64,000 nucleotides of DNA from Acanthosepion esculentum (GCA_964036315.1 OZ038485.1:77280960-77344959), one strand, 5' to 3'. Positions 1-11,269 are shown, counted from the stretch's first letter. The notes: generated by a model not told the origin, from the letters alone. A program made the numbers and translations.

Positions 1-304
1 AATATAAATAAATTATAGGAAATTGTCATAAAAAAGGTAAACATTTTTTCCTTTAACCATAAAAAGTAGTTCATATTTGAACTGTTATTTGGTATTATAA
101 CTTATAAACAAAAATATTAATTATTAAAATGTATAGAGAAAATATCATTTAATCTGAAACAAGAAAATATATCTGAAATAACATAATTTAGTGTATATTT
201 TAAAAACAATTTAAAATGTTTAGTACACTAACTATGCTTTTTCATATGACATCAGAATTTATATTGTGCCATATACTTTTATATATAAACTGCTCCAGAA
301 TAAA
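1..304. other. AT-rich non-coding stretch
   Basis: I see no open reading frame, repeat structure or RNA gene here. It is the left flank of the mariner copy that follows. Confidence 0.6.
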
Positions 305-2568
305 CTATAGAAATGGAACAAAAGTTCATAGTGTTTTTCAATAAGTGGTATTTGGAAACTCAATTTTATTTTGCACATGATTGAAATTTGTGCCATTTCA
401 ACACATATATGATTTGTGTGTGATGAGTTTGAAATGTTATGCTAATAATGCAAATAGAGAAAAATAATATACATTTTCATAATTCGGAAAAAATGTGGTG
501 CAAACAGCAAAAACAATCTGTACCATTTACAGAGATGGTACTATAGATAAGAGTACTGTTCATGAGTGGAAAATTTGATCTAAAAGATGGATAACATTCT
601 GGCAGGCCTGCTGTTGTCGATGATGACCAAATCAAAATGCTGATTAAAATAATCATAGTAACATGACACAGAACAATGCAGAGATGCTCCAAACATCAGT
701 TGAGAGCATTGTAGGCATCTGATTATCTTGCATGGTAAAAGTAACACCCTGTTTGGTCAAAATTCAGTCCTTTTGTGGTAAGACTTGAGTGACTGATCTC
801 TCCAGGGTGCGGGCATTGGTGATGGTATATGGAGGCAGTGCACTGCCCAAATTACATGGATCCCCACTCTCAGCCATGTCGCCAAGATCCAAATACAGGG
901 CATTACATTTGAGGCTGGCTTGGCTGCAGGAGTTGCCAGAAAGTTGTCAGTGTTGACAGACAACTGCCTTCAGGTCTCTACTCCAGGTTTTCTGCCTGGA
1001 TTTATTTCCACAGCCTTTACTGTGTTTGGATATGATTGCAAGGCAGCAGAGGTTTAAAATCAGGATTTGGACTACCTCCTGTTGAGCTCCATCTACCCCA
1101 AGCACTCCCCACTATCACAACATATGTAAACATATGTAAAATGGAACATATTTAAAAATGTGTAAATAAACATTATATACATTATGTTTTAAAAGATCCC
1201 CAAAATTTAGTGTTTTTTTTTAAATAAATAATGTTAGGTAAACAAAAACACTATAAGGCAAGACAAATTATGAAACTGATGTACATAATTAAATATAAAT
1301 ATCAAAAAATTTATTAATTTTGGAAAAAGATATCAGAAAGAAAAAAACAGAAAATATAAATTGGGATTTAAACCTAAAATATTCAGAGATTACTCAATAA
1401 AATAATTTATACTACCTTTTTGACAGTACTAGCAACTATAAAAATTTAATTGATAAAAAATGAACATAAGTAGAAAATGCAAAGTTGATTGATATAACTT
1501 TTAAGTAAGTAAAATCAAACTAAAAATAAGACAAACAATCTTTAGGCTATTTGTACAAAAACAAATACTAATACAAAAAAATCTGGTAACCATGGAAAAG
1601 GTTGAAACAAATAATAATAAGCAATGCATATTTAACTTCAAATAAATATAATAATCATAATATATATATATATAATAAATGAAATAAAAGAAATAATAAT
1701 TGTAAATTATATTAAATTATTATATTACTTTTAAGCAATATTTATATTTTTTCAGTTACACCTAAAATCCATTTGTTTCTTGGATCTTTGAAAAAATGCA
1801 CCATCTCTCCATGAGTTCAAAAAGCCATATTGTAATGAGCATTGTAAGGCATTGGAAAACACTTGGATATGTGAATTGCTAGGATGATTGGGTGTCTCAT
1901 GATTTAATGGAAAAATAGTTAATAAACCAGTTTTCCATCTGTGATGCGTTGCTCATAGGCAATGAAAAATGGATTGTTTACAACAATGTGGAGTGGAAAA
2001 TTTCCCAAGGGAAAATAAAATGAGCCACTCCAAAAGCCATGCTGCATTCAAAAAAAGTGATTCTGTGTATCTGGTGGGATTAGAAGAGCTCCTTCCACAA
2101 AATTAGATATTGAATTCAGACAATTATTACTCCTAAATTGGACTGATTAAAGGAAGCAATTGATGAAAATCCTCTGGAATTGACCAATCAGAAGAGGGTT
2201 GTCTTCCACCAGAAAAACGTCAGATAAAACGTCTCTTTGCAAATCCGACAGAAATTGGTACAACTTGGTTGGGATGTCCAACTACATTTATCATACACAC
2301 CTGACCTTGCACCTTCAGATTAAAACTTATTTCAATCCCTACAAATTCTTTTAATAGGAAGAATTTCAATTCTTTAGAAACCTGTAAAAATCCATTTAGT
2401 TCATCACCTACAAAGATGGGAGGATGAACTCATGAAGCTAACTAGAAGATGGCAAAATGTAATGAAATAAAATAGCACGTATTTGGTTGAATAAATATAT
2501 ATTAAACTATCTATATATGGTCTTTGAAATTCACTTAAAAACACTATGAACTTTTTGTCCTACCCAAT
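305..2568 (+). mobile_element. Decayed mariner transposon, interrupted
   Basis: The ends are inverted repeats: AAAAGTTCATAGTGTTTTT near 315 recurs in reverse complement near 2540, and the right end is flanked by TA. The transposase reads on the plus strand in two pieces. The first (about 478-720) shows KNAAQTAK-like text and then a SGRPAVVDDDQIK-like segment. The second (about 1795-2470) shows the first catalytic region as GNEKWIVYNNV, a VVFHQKNV version of the usual HQDNA, and YTPDLAPSD. In the mariner family (DD34D) the first two aspartates should be D. Here they read N and K, and only the third survives. With stops, frameshifts and a 1-kb insertion, the copy is dead. Family assignment is secure; the exact subfamily is not. 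Confidence 0.85.
727..1790. other. Unknown insertion within the mariner
   Basis: About 1 kb separates the two halves of the transposase. The first 370 bases (757-1125) are clearly GC-richer than the surroundings and contain a minus-strand open stretch of 68 codons that I do not recognise. The remainder is AT-rich. I see no terminal repeats or clean target duplication, so it may be one insertion plus drifted sequence. Confidence 0.4.
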
Positions 2569-2684
2569 TAAATGACAATAAGTGAGAATATTTGCATTAA
2601 AACTATAGCTGTTATGTTCTTTTTTATCTGGTAGATTGCAAAGAAAGGGGGAAGTTTATAACAATGACCTTTCATAAATATGTG

Positions 2685-2850
2685 AATGTGTGGTTTGTGT
2701 AATGGATAGTGGCTCAGAATGAGAAATCAGGGATGAGTTTAAATTTAAGTCAGGTTTGTTACATTCACTTATGTACAAATACCTTTTGGAAAATCATGAA
2801 CCTATCTTCTCTACCTCACAGCTATAGGTTAAATATTAGGACGTGTTGTT
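2685..2850 (+). repeat. tRNA-type SINE copy (family A)
   Basis: It starts with a box A-like run (TTTGTGTAATGGATAGTGG), then a box B-like run (GAGTTTAAATTTAAGTCAGG), then the family-specific body (TTTGTTACATTCACTTATG, then CTATAGGTTAAATATTAG). The same body recurs near 4.8, 21.9, 39.9, 54.3 and 56.3 kb. Head structure and dispersal indicate a Pol III-derived SINE. tRNA-derived SINE families are known from squid and octopus; I cannot match this one to a named family. Confidence 0.75.
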
Positions 2851-2907
2851 ATTCTAAAAAAAAGTTTACTTGCAAAAAAATAATTATTCTTAAAATCCTA
2901 AATATAT

Positions 2908-2944
2908 TTTTCAGCTTATCAGCCCTTGGTTGATAAGCTGAAAA
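2908..2944. repeat. Perfect 14-bp hairpin
   Basis: TTTTCAGCTTATCA (2908-2921) and its exact reverse complement (2931-2944) flank a 9-base loop. A transcript from either strand would form a stable stem. It lies beyond the SINE body, with no gene next to it. Confidence 0.9.
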
Positions 2945-3679
2945 CAATATCTATCAATCAATAAATATAAATTGAATAACCAATAAGAAAATATTCAATT
3001 TCAGTCTCAAGAAATTTGAAGCAAAAAAAATTAACAATTCTAAGGGAAGTAACTCTCAACCAAAAATAAATATTATCTCTCTTTGACGGAAATACAAATG
3101 AAAACCGTGTCACTTTTGGACGCGAGATGATAATAAACTTTATTTCTATTAACAAAAATTCGAGTTTAAGTTTATTATTGTTTACTGGATTTCTTTTTCG
3201 TTACTTTTCATTGGTTAAAAAATTATGTAATTTCAATATTTCTTTTCTTTGTTTTTAAGGCTAAGTCGGTGTATCTTCGCTTTGACGTAGAATTTCATTC
3301 TAAAAATATTTTGATTCAGTGAATGAATCACCTTTATTTTAGTATTTTGTATATTGTTTAGTCGTGAAGGGGAGGACATTTTTTTTCTTTTTTGCTTTTA
3401 TATTTTCACTTTATCCATTTTTTCTTTGCTGAATTAATTGAATAATTTGATAAATATTTTTATTACTGCAAAAAAAATCTCTCTCTTTCTCTCTCTCTCT
3501 CTCACTCACAAGTATAAACATTTCTTCTTTGAAATTGTTTCCGTGGTTACATAATATATTCTACGCAGCAATCAAATAACATTTATTGCTCTAAAAAAAT
3601 TTTTGCTTAGCTTTAACAAGACAAACACTTACACAGGCAAGTGATTGATTTCATTTCATTGTATATTGAAATTAAAAGA
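2945..3679. other. Unassigned stretch with a CT-rich microsatellite
   Basis: No coding signal. It contains one AGGGAAGTAACTCT motif near 3034 and an imperfect (CT)n run at about 3478-3506. Confidence 0.6.
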
Positions 3680-3755
3680 ACCCTATTGTGAAATAGTTGT
3701 TAGTAAACTAATCTCGTAGATTATTAGTAGTGAGTTCGATCCTCACTAGGAGCTT
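3679..3755 (+). repeat. tRNA-Thr(CGT)-like sequence, probably a SINE head or pseudogene
   Basis: The T arm is perfect: GTGAG (3730-3734), loop TTCGATC, CTCAC (3742-3746). The anticodon arm has stem CTAAT/ATTAT (4 of 5 pairs) and a 7-base loop CTCGTAG with anticodon CGT at 3715-3717. The variable region is 5 bases, as in a normal tRNA. The D arm is poor, and only about 4 of 7 acceptor pairs fit (3' side TAGGAGC, 3747-3753). This argues against a functional tRNA and for a tRNA-derived repeat or pseudogene. Confidence 0.6.
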
Positions 3756-3820
3756 TATAATTGTGACTTTGTGCCAAAATTAAGTTAAACTTAGTAAATA
3801 CGCCTCGCAAATAAAACATT

Positions 3821-3890
3821 AGAAGGGAGATAATTATGCAGTTTTCACTTTTTATAGTAACAAGTTTGTATAACTTATCTCCCTTTATAT
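3821..3890. repeat. Inverted pair of GGGAGATAA motifs
   Basis: AAGGGAGATAA near 3823 faces TTATCTCCCTT near 3876, so the two form an inverted repeat around about 45 bases. Related motifs occur near 3034, 8187, 11191, 21386 and 21428. Confidence 0.7.
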
Positions 3891-4769
3891 TTCTACTTAA
3901 ATTGGCTTAAATTTCTTAAAGATTTTATAAAAAATTGAGGAAACTCTAATAGGAAAGAGTAAGATCGGATCGAATTCGATACTTTAAATTGAAGCAACCC
4001 TAAATATAGATGGTTAAAGTAAAATCTCGGCGAAATTGATCACTTTTACAAAAGGTAAATTTTTAATATTTCATTTCAAAACTGATGAATTGCAAATTTT
4101 ATAACAATTTGTGGTAAAAATAATTTAAAAAAAAAGTTAAACAGAAATTTTTTCAATTAAATAAATCTGGATCTTTTTCTAAAAAACTGTTCGTATTTAT
4201 TTTTTATTTTATGATTTCTGTGAGCTTAATTCTAGGAATATAATAAAATAGTTATAGAGATTTTTTAAATATGAAAATTAGAAAAGTCACTAGCATAAGA
4301 AACATGAACTAGAATATTTTTAAAAGCAGTAAAGTTTTTTTTTTATTCTTTCATTTCCTCTTAAAAGTAACACTATTCTTTATAGACCTAGTAAGTGATA
4401 TAAATTATATTTACTACAAAAATGCTATGCAATATTAATAAAGAGTGTATTTTACAGTGAATAACATTTTATTAATTTAAAAAAATTGTTTCTGCAATGC
4501 AGCTTATCTCTAAAAAATACAATTGCACACAATTTCAAATATGCTTTCTCAAAACAATATTCTTTAAGATTTACACTTACCATTAGTGTCTATCTTCAAA
4601 GTAAGTTAGTAATTAACTCTATAAATCATTTGAAATTTTGCCCAGTAAGATTCAAATTTATATCAGCTGGGTTTGAAAATTGAGACACATGAGATTCAGT
4701 ATGAAATGGCTTTGTAAATTTAGGTCAGTGAGAGAGTGAAGTAATAATATTTTTAAAAAATGTAATGTT
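3891..4769. other. AT-rich non-coding stretch
   Basis: Short open frames on both strands show no residue pattern or codon use that suggests a protein. I see nothing else. Confidence 0.6.
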
Positions 4770-4960
4770 TTCTAGACATGCAAAATTGGCTTAACAGTTA
4801 ACAACATTGAAAATAATATCTAAAAACCAGGTTCAAATTTCAGCTGTGGTAATTCATTTTTTACTAATACCTTGCATGAATCAATTCTCAGTAGGATTTC
4901 TCCCTTTTGCTGGAACCATGTAATACAACTTGTCACATGTTACTTGAAGAGGATGTGAGC
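4770..4960 (+). repeat. Partial SINE copy (family A-like)
   Basis: The box B-like run CCAGGTTCAAATTTCAGC near 4828 is followed by TTACTAATACCTTGCATGAA, resembling the head-to-body junction of family A. The rest has diverged. Confidence 0.55.
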
Positions 4961-5545
4961 ATCACAAAGTAACCATTTTGTTTCTAAAAGAATTTGCTAT
5001 GACATGTTAATGGTCTATGAGGTCATGGGATAGAAAAAAATTCTATTAGAAATTATCAATAAATTCTTCCTCATCTTTGTTGTGTTCAGTATTTTAGCTG
5101 GTGTACTTTATCAGCCTCTATCAAATATGTCCTTTATATAATATTGTGAAACCTATTATTTAATTTTGTGGAAGATATATTTCTATGATTAGTACAACCA
5201 GAACACTGACTGAAATTAGTATCCCAGTCTTAGTATAACCGTTTTTAAGAGGAGGGGTTACAATATCCTTTCCAAAAGAGGATAAATTTCTTTGATGTCT
5301 CATAGGACTTGTATACTGTAAGACTTGAATCAACAAAAGAAACATTATGATTTTAAATAAATATCAGTTCTTTGTTAGTATAAAGGATGTGATGACTATC
5401 GTTTTATAGTCACTAAATACATTGCCTTTGACCTCTTCCCAATATCAGGCATGGAGCCATGTCTGTATCTTGAATAAAAACCACATGATCAGTTTAATAA
5501 AAAACAAAGTAAAAAGAACTTAACACAGAGTAGATTTTCTGTTTG
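4961..5545. other. Unassigned stretch
   Basis: A short run near 5068 (TTCCTCATCTTTGTTGTGTT) resembles the minus-orientation end sequence of the PLE family described below. That may be a fragment. Nothing else is recognisable. Confidence 0.45.
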
Positions 5546-5549
5546 AATT

Positions 5550-6650
5550 TCTGAGATGAGGAGTTATTATTTACATGCTTTACATTTGGACTATTGTCCT
5601 CGTCTTTGTTGTTGTTACCACAATGTTTCGGACATTGTGCCCTCCGGCTTCCATCAGGTATATATTGATCTGGGTAACCTAGAGGGAATTCTGAACTGAA
5701 CCCATTCTTTAATCTATGTGGATAGACTGTTCTCATTCCACTTCCCATATTTAGGGATATCCATAGCAATCAGATGGTAAGCTTGGATGTGGTAAGCCTA
5801 TTCCTCAGAGTTCTTAGAGATGAGGACATGATAGTGGTCTGAAACCAGACCTCTCCCTGGGAGAACATACTAGCATTTCAATAGATAATCTGATGGAAAT
5901 GTTGATGTTCTGTGTACAGACCACATTCTTCCACTAGAGTCTGAGAGAAAAGGGCTTTAGGAACGACACCACTAAACCCAACTGTATGGCTGAGATATAT
6001 AGATGATATCTTCATACTGTGGCAACACCAGGCAGCTGTACAAGTACTGCTGGACCATGTGAACTCAATAAGATGCAATTCACAATGTAAGAAGAAAATA
6101 ATCAGCTAGATTCCTGGATGTACTAATAACTTGCACAGTAAATGGGTTCAGAACATTTGTATATCACAAGCCAACCATCACCAAACAATACCTCACCTTC
6201 AATTCCCACCATCCATACAGTGTGAAGAAAGGAATTTATCTGATGCCTACAACACCAGGAAAAATCATAATTGGTGACCCAGACATATGCCAACAGGAAA
6301 TGAGCAGGTATCAAGTGTACCTTTCAGAATAACAACTACCCTACAAACATAACATCAGCATCTGCAAGTGGAAACAGAAAGGTCAAAGGGAAATACCTGA
6401 AAATTTCAATGAGCAATCTACCTTACATCAAGGCTTATTGGAAAAGATTCAAAAGATCTGCAGTCCATACAAGATCAGGACACTATTCAGAAGCAGCTTC
6501 ACTCTATAGAGAAATCTCTGCCAAAGTTATGAGGATTTCCTTAATAGGCTTAGCACAGAAATAAATACAATATGGGAGCTGCTAATAAAGAAAGAAAGAC
6601 AAATGACAGCAGCAGTAGTCAAGCATGCCAGGCAGCTGCACTAATCACCA
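5550..6650 (+). mobile_element. Penelope-like element, internally deleted (PLE-1)
   Basis: A minus-orientation copy of the PLE end sequence lies at about 5560-5720 (CCTCGTCTTTGTTGTTGTTA, GTTTCGGACATTGTGCC). Broken plus-strand coding sequence follows. It reads DNLMEMLMFC and TVWLRYIDDIFILWQHQ near 5985-6025, then VQVLLDHVNSIR, and a C-terminal region near 6460-6640. These match the better copy at 12.7-14.5 kb segment by segment. The block between the first two segments, which holds the GLAMGSPLSP motif in that copy, is missing here. YIDD is the reverse-transcriptase active-site box. PLEs encode reverse transcriptase usually fused to a GIY-YIG nuclease; this copy cannot make one. Confidence 0.8.
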
Positions 6651-6701
6651 GCATGTTAGGTTTAAGGCTCCAAGTTCACCACTGAGAATTTATAATAGTG
6701 T

Positions 6702-6731
6702 TTTTTTTTTGTTTTTTTTTTTTTTTTTTAA
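6702..6731 (+). repeat. Poly(T)-rich tract
   Basis: Nearly pure T, abutting the LINE 3' end that follows. Read on the minus strand this is an A-rich tail, as expected where a minus-strand LINE copy ends. Confidence 0.7.
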
Positions 6732-7060
6732 GCTTATCACCCCAAGCAAGGCTGGAAGCCACTATCATGCAAGGGGTTACAGAAGGTTTGGAGGAAGAGC
6801 AGATAGGAGTGGTAAAGGAGAGGATGTGGAGAAAGATAGTGGATCGATCAAGGCAAGGGGGTTACAGAAGATTTGGAGCGAGAGCAGATAGGAATGAAAG
6901 ATGAAAGGATGTGGAGAAGGGAAGTGGATAGATCAAGGCAACTGGACATGTCGATTGACATTACACTTAAATAGTTGGAGATTGTATTTGTCAGGGAAAC
7001 AGGAATAAGGAAGGGAACATTCATTTAAACTAAACCAAACAATTTCCTACCCTTCCTCCA
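6732..7060 (-). mobile_element. LINE 3' end, copy 1
   Basis: This shares CCCCAAGCAAGG, CACTATCATGCAAGGGGTTAC and the downstream GACATTACACTTAAAT run with the copies near 52.1 and 57.7 kb. In the 52 kb copy the same sequence is the minus-strand C-terminus of a reverse-transcriptase ORF ending in PCLG. A stretch of about 80 bases (GGTTACAGAAG...GATAGGA) is repeated twice within this copy. Confidence 0.7.
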
Positions 7061-7099
7061 CCCAGTAAAAATTTACTGAACAAATAAAATTCTTACTTG

Positions 7100-7498
7100 T
7101 TTTTAACACGTTAATCTGTTATGCGGACTTGGAATTAATCAGAGGTTGAGTTGTCGCCAACAATTTCTTGGTATATGACTGTAAATTTCTTTAAACCTGA
7201 ATCCTCGGTCACTGTTGGTATTACACTGGAAATTTTTGTTGTCAAAAGTTGGTATCTCGCTGGAAATTTTAACATTCGAATCCCTCATTGCCAGATGCTA
7301 TGTCGTAAATAGGAAAGGCTGACATACATATGGAAAATAAGAAGTAGTTTATTCCAGAGAATAATAAGTTACATGATTGAGAACACAGACTAATGTAATA
7401 AACAGTTAATTGTTAACACTTCTCTCTTGGTAAGAGAGTGCTGTGTAAATATTCTTAGACCAGTCCATCTTGTGAGGGTGTTCAGCTACTCCACAACA
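7100..7498 (-). mobile_element. Lone LTR with adjoining leader
   Basis: On the minus strand a TG...CA unit of 203 bases starts with TGTTGTGGAG at 7498 and ends at 7296. It contains a polyadenylation-like GGAATAAAC. Two bases further on is TGGCAATGAGGGATTCGAA (7293 to 7275), a primer-binding-site candidate that begins TGG to pair with a tRNA CCA end. Retrovirus-like leader sequence continues to about 7100. No second LTR or ORF is present, so this is one end of a deleted LTR retrotransposon. Confidence 0.55.
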
Positions 7499-7755
7499 GA
7501 ATCATTTTTACATAATTGCTGAAAATCATTTTAAAATTATAAACAATTTCATGGGATTTCCATGTTAAAAAATGATCAATTTTGTTAAATGGTTTAGAGT
7601 CCTTAATTAAGACACAAACTAATATTTACCAAGTAAAATGTTTCAGGTAGAATAAATTGCTCCATATGATATGATGATATAGATGATAAATTTATATATA
7701 AACCAATAGTTTTTCTTGTTCCAAAAGTATATCTTCATAATTATATGGATTATAG
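7499..7755. other. AT-rich spacer
   Basis: Nothing recognisable between the lone LTR and the Ty3/gypsy-type element. Confidence 0.6.
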
Positions 7756-7876
7756 TGTTGTACATGGATATAAAACTTCAACCTCATTTAAAAAGTGAAT
7801 GAAACATACAACAACATAAATCTATGAAAAGTTCAAATAAAACACAAAAGTCCTTGTATAAAAACACTTGCATATA

Positions 7877-7919
<43 letters not shown>

Positions 7920-8213
7920 TTCATATTCAAAATTCTTAATACAAAGCATGTATTTACTTTCAAAAGACTATGTACCAAAAACAATATGAATTTTTGTACT
8001 TATGTGTTTGGTTTGTCACAAGCCTGAAATGTATGCGTCTTGATACCTTAACTTCCAGGAACAAAAGAGAGACATTGATTTCCCACTTAACAATGTCTCG
8101 TGCGGGTCTCATCAGGTCACATCACTGTTTTCTATTCTTGTGAATATTAATAATTAATTTTTACTGTTATTTTTGTTTGGTCAAGGGGAGATAACTTTTT
8201 GTCTCTCACTACA
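7756..8213 (-). repeat. 3' LTR of the Ty3/gypsy-type element
   Basis: 458 bases including a (TA)n run at 7873-7919. It aligns along its length to the 10783-11221 repeat, with shared AACTTCCAGGAACAAAAGAG and AAGGGGAGATAACTTTTTG. Confidence 0.85.
7873..7919. repeat. (TA)n microsatellite
   Basis: Alternating T/A with one CA interruption. It lies inside the LTR, where the other LTR has only a short TA run, so it expanded after insertion. Confidence 0.95.
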
Positions 8214-8507
8214 AACCTTCCCTCCTAGTAGTGATATTGGTTGTCTCTATTCCAAAATAATTTTCTACCTGATTTCGTATGACTGGGCTTACTATTTCTG
8301 TCTATGTTTTCTGTATCCATTATTATATCATCACTATGAGGTTTTAATCTATCTATTGATAGTGTTGACGGTATCTCATTGTTCATTTTAATTACAAAAT
8401 ATTTGTCAGTTCTACATAACACTTGAAACTGACCCGTGTAAGAGGCTTCCAGAGGCTTATGAACTATTTCTACTCTTAGCCATACACTTGTACATGTCTT
8501 AAGCTTG

Positions 8508-9170
8508 TCAGAAACATATTGAATTTACAGAGCTATACTCTTTGTCTTTTAAATGTAAGGAGTGTAATGTACGTTGGAACTCCTTAACGAACTTCTGATT
8601 ATCTATGTTATCGTTAGTATCATCTACTAGCATTCTTGTAACTGTAAAGAAGGGTGAATTGGAAGAATTAGGTGCAGCATGGATGCCCATTAGTATTATT
8701 GGAAGCGTGTACAGCCATGATTTCCTCTCTGCCTTAATTGTTTGATGTGCACATTCGATCATTCTCTTATTTGCAGATAGTAACTAAATGTGTACAATCT
8801 ATAGAAGTCAACTATTGAGGCAATTTGTTCTCACATTGAGTACCATGATTGGTTATTATGTTAAGTGGAACACCCCAATATTTGATTCCCGCATGAATGA
8901 ATTCATTGGCAACAGATTGTGCTGCTATATCTGGTAATGGTTCTTCTTTGATCCACTTAGTTGTGCGGTCAATACAGGTTAACACATATGTGTAAAGAGT
9001 ATTGTATTACAGATATGTGTTAACCTGTATTGATAATGTTGCCTAGTAACAGGGAGTGGACCAATTATATCTAAGTGGACCATATTAAAGTGAATAGTAG
9101 GCAATTCAATAGGGTGAATAGCAGATTTAGTATGTCTCTGAATTTTGCTTTTCTGGCATTCATTACACAT
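8508..9170 (-). pseudogene. Integrase region of the Ty3/gypsy-type element
   Basis: Two open blocks are readable. The first (9170-8979) has CNECQKSK followed by HLDIIGPLP: the end of the HHCC zinc-binding domain and the first aspartate block of the integrase core. The second (8762-8508) starts IECAHQTIKAE and continues WLYTLPIILMGIHAAP, typical of the end of the catalytic core and what follows. Stops and frameshifts separate them, and a short local duplication (TGTGTTAACCTGTATTGA) occurs near 9000. Integrase would insert the cDNA copy; this one is not functional. Confidence 0.75.
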
Positions 9171-9533
9171 TTATTTTATTGTCTTGTCCATATGATGCGA
9201 AAAAATCTTTTATGGTTTAAGGTTTTAAATCCTGGGTGTGATATTGTGTCAATACTATCGAAAACATATTTTCAAAATTCACTACGTATATATGGTCTGG
9301 GAACACTGGTAGCATTATCACAGTAAATAGAACTATTATTCTCAGTACTAAAATTGTATTTTTTAAGTCTGGAAATGTTTGCAACTCAGTATCCTTAAGT
9401 TGTGCAGCAGCTATAGCTGGCAAGTCATGCAGATATACCATAACTGCTCAGGTAGGTCTAGACAAGCAAGCAGCTATAGCATTTTGATCTCCCTTTATGT
9501 GGCCTATATTTGATACATAAATTGTGAAAATTG

Positions 9534-10340
9534 CTAATTGCTGCTGCTATCTGATTTAGCAGGGTTTAGACTGCAGAATGCGCCGCACATAGACTTATGG
9601 TCAGTTAATAATAAAACTTGTTTTCCTTCAGTAATAAGTTTAAAATATAACAAAGCTGAATATGCTGCAAAAAGTCCTTTATTGAAAGTCGAACACCTAG
9701 TTTGAGTTTGAGATAACTTTTTATAGAAGAAGCCTATTGATGCTCTTTCTACTATTTGATGTAGGACTGCACCAATTGGATAATTTTTGCTATCAGTAGT
9801 CAACTGATATTCAGTACAGTCAGACCGTTGGTGAGCTAAAGAGGGAAATTCACTGATTCTGCTTTTAATATCATTAAATGATTGCAATTCCAAGTCATTT
9901 AATGTAAATGTAGTATTACTGCATATACATATTTTTCTGTTAATGACATGACTATGTCTGCAAAGTTTGAGATTAATTTTCTATAAAAATTTACCATGCC
10001 TAAGAAATGACTAAAATTCTTACTGTCCTTAGCAGGGGAAAATTATGTAATGCACTAACATTATTTTGTGTAGATTTAATACCATCAGAACCATATCATA
10101 ACCAAAAAAAAATCGACTTTGTTATTGAAAATTATAGATTATTATCATGTAGGATTTTTATAACAGTTTCAATGTCTTTTATGCATGCTGAAGAATCATC
10201 ACTGAAAATAAGAATATTGTCAATGTATCTAAATGCACAGTCAACATATTGAAAGGTCTTGTCTATGTGTCTTTGAAAAGTGGATGCTGCATTCTTTACC
10301 CAAAACAGCATGTATTTATATTAGTGCAATCTGAGAGGAG
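9534..10340 (-). pseudogene. Reverse transcriptase and RNase H region of the Ty3/gypsy-type element
   Basis: Reading down from about 10320: NAASTFQRHID, then the active-site block RYIDNILIFSDD, then KDIETVIKIL. The usual YIDD reads YIDN, so a catalytic aspartate is lost. The 119-codon open block at 9893-9534 is the connection and RNase H start: LTTDSKNYPIGAVLHQIV, FFYKKLSQTQTR, LLLTDHKSMCGAF. An earlier piece of the reverse transcriptase (DYHTLNSITKSDKYPI) lies at about 10500-10450. Confidence 0.8.
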
Positions 10341-10668
10341 AAATAAGTGCTTTTTTTTATATCGTCTAGGTGCATTTTGATTTGATGGCATGCTCATACC
10401 ATGTTGATTTTGCTAAATCTTGTTTTGTTGGTTAGTTTATCAGCAATTGAATTAATGTTTTGAGATGGGGTATTTATCGCTTTTTGTAATGCTGTTTAGT
10501 GTATGGTAATCACAGTTATGGGAAATTATGTTTCTCAGGTAGAATTGAGATTCCATAATTGTGAACCAACTGGTAATGATAGTTTGCATTAATTCAAATA
10601 TCTTAATTGTTATTTGTTGGACAGTCAGCTTGAGGTGCTCTTGCTCCTTTTTTTTCATATTATGCGTG

Positions 10669-10711
<43 letters not shown>

Positions 10712-10713
10712 TA
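10669..10713. repeat. (TA)n microsatellite
   Basis: About 45 bases of alternating TA inside the element's shortened leader/gag region. Confidence 0.95.
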
Positions 10714-10782
10714 TTGGAATTCATAAATATATGGTTATCAAAATATGTTTTATTTCTTTTTGTTCAATGTGGTCACCAAATA

Positions 10783-11221
10783 TGTTGTGTGCGGATATGA
10801 AACATTGACCTCATTTAAAAAGTGAATGAAATATACAACAATATAAATCTATGAAATGTTCAAGTAAAACACAAATGTCTTTGTATAAAAATACTTGCAT
10901 ATATACATATATATGAAAATATATTCTTGAAATATATATTGAAATTCTTAATACAAAGTTAGCATGTATCTACTTTCAAAAGACTATGGACCAAAAACAA
11001 AACAATAATTTGTACTTATATTTTTGGTTTGTCATGTGCCTGAAATGCATGTATCTTGATACTTTAACTTCCAGGAACAAAAGAGAGAGATTGACTTTCC
11101 TACCTAACAATGTGGGTCTCGTCAGGCTTATATGACTTTCTATTCTCATGAAAATTTATAATTAATTTTAACTGTTATTTTTGTTTGATTAAGGGGAGAT
11201 AACTTTTTGTCTCTCACTACA
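10783..11221 (-). repeat. 5' LTR of the Ty3/gypsy-type element
   Basis: 439 bases. Its minus-strand end ...CCGCACACAACA is followed, after a few bases, by the primer-binding site. It is the partner of 7756-8213. Confidence 0.85.
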
Positions 11222-11269
11222 ATAGAATCCAAATAAGCAAGAAATAATTTGAAACTAATATATACACTA

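Larger units (their letters stand above)
7756..11221 (-). mobile_element. Ty3/gypsy-type LTR retrotransposon, full outline, inactive
   Basis: Two direct repeats (7756-8213 and 10783-11221) bound the element. Read on the minus strand both begin TGTAGTGAGAG and end in CA. ATAG precedes the left LTR and follows the right LTR, a 4-bp target duplication. Next to the upstream LTR (minus strand, from about 10778) is TGGTGACCACATTGAAC, a primer-binding site. Next to the downstream LTR is the purine run AGGAGGGAAGGTT (8226-8214), a polypurine tract. The interior, about 2.6 kb, holds broken reverse transcriptase, RNase H and integrase in Ty3/gypsy order. Gag and protease are almost entirely missing. 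LTR divergence and many stops indicate an old copy. Confidence 0.85.

Noticed and set aside
3679..3755. Functional tRNA gene
   Set aside because: Acceptor stem pairs poorly and the D arm is not formed.
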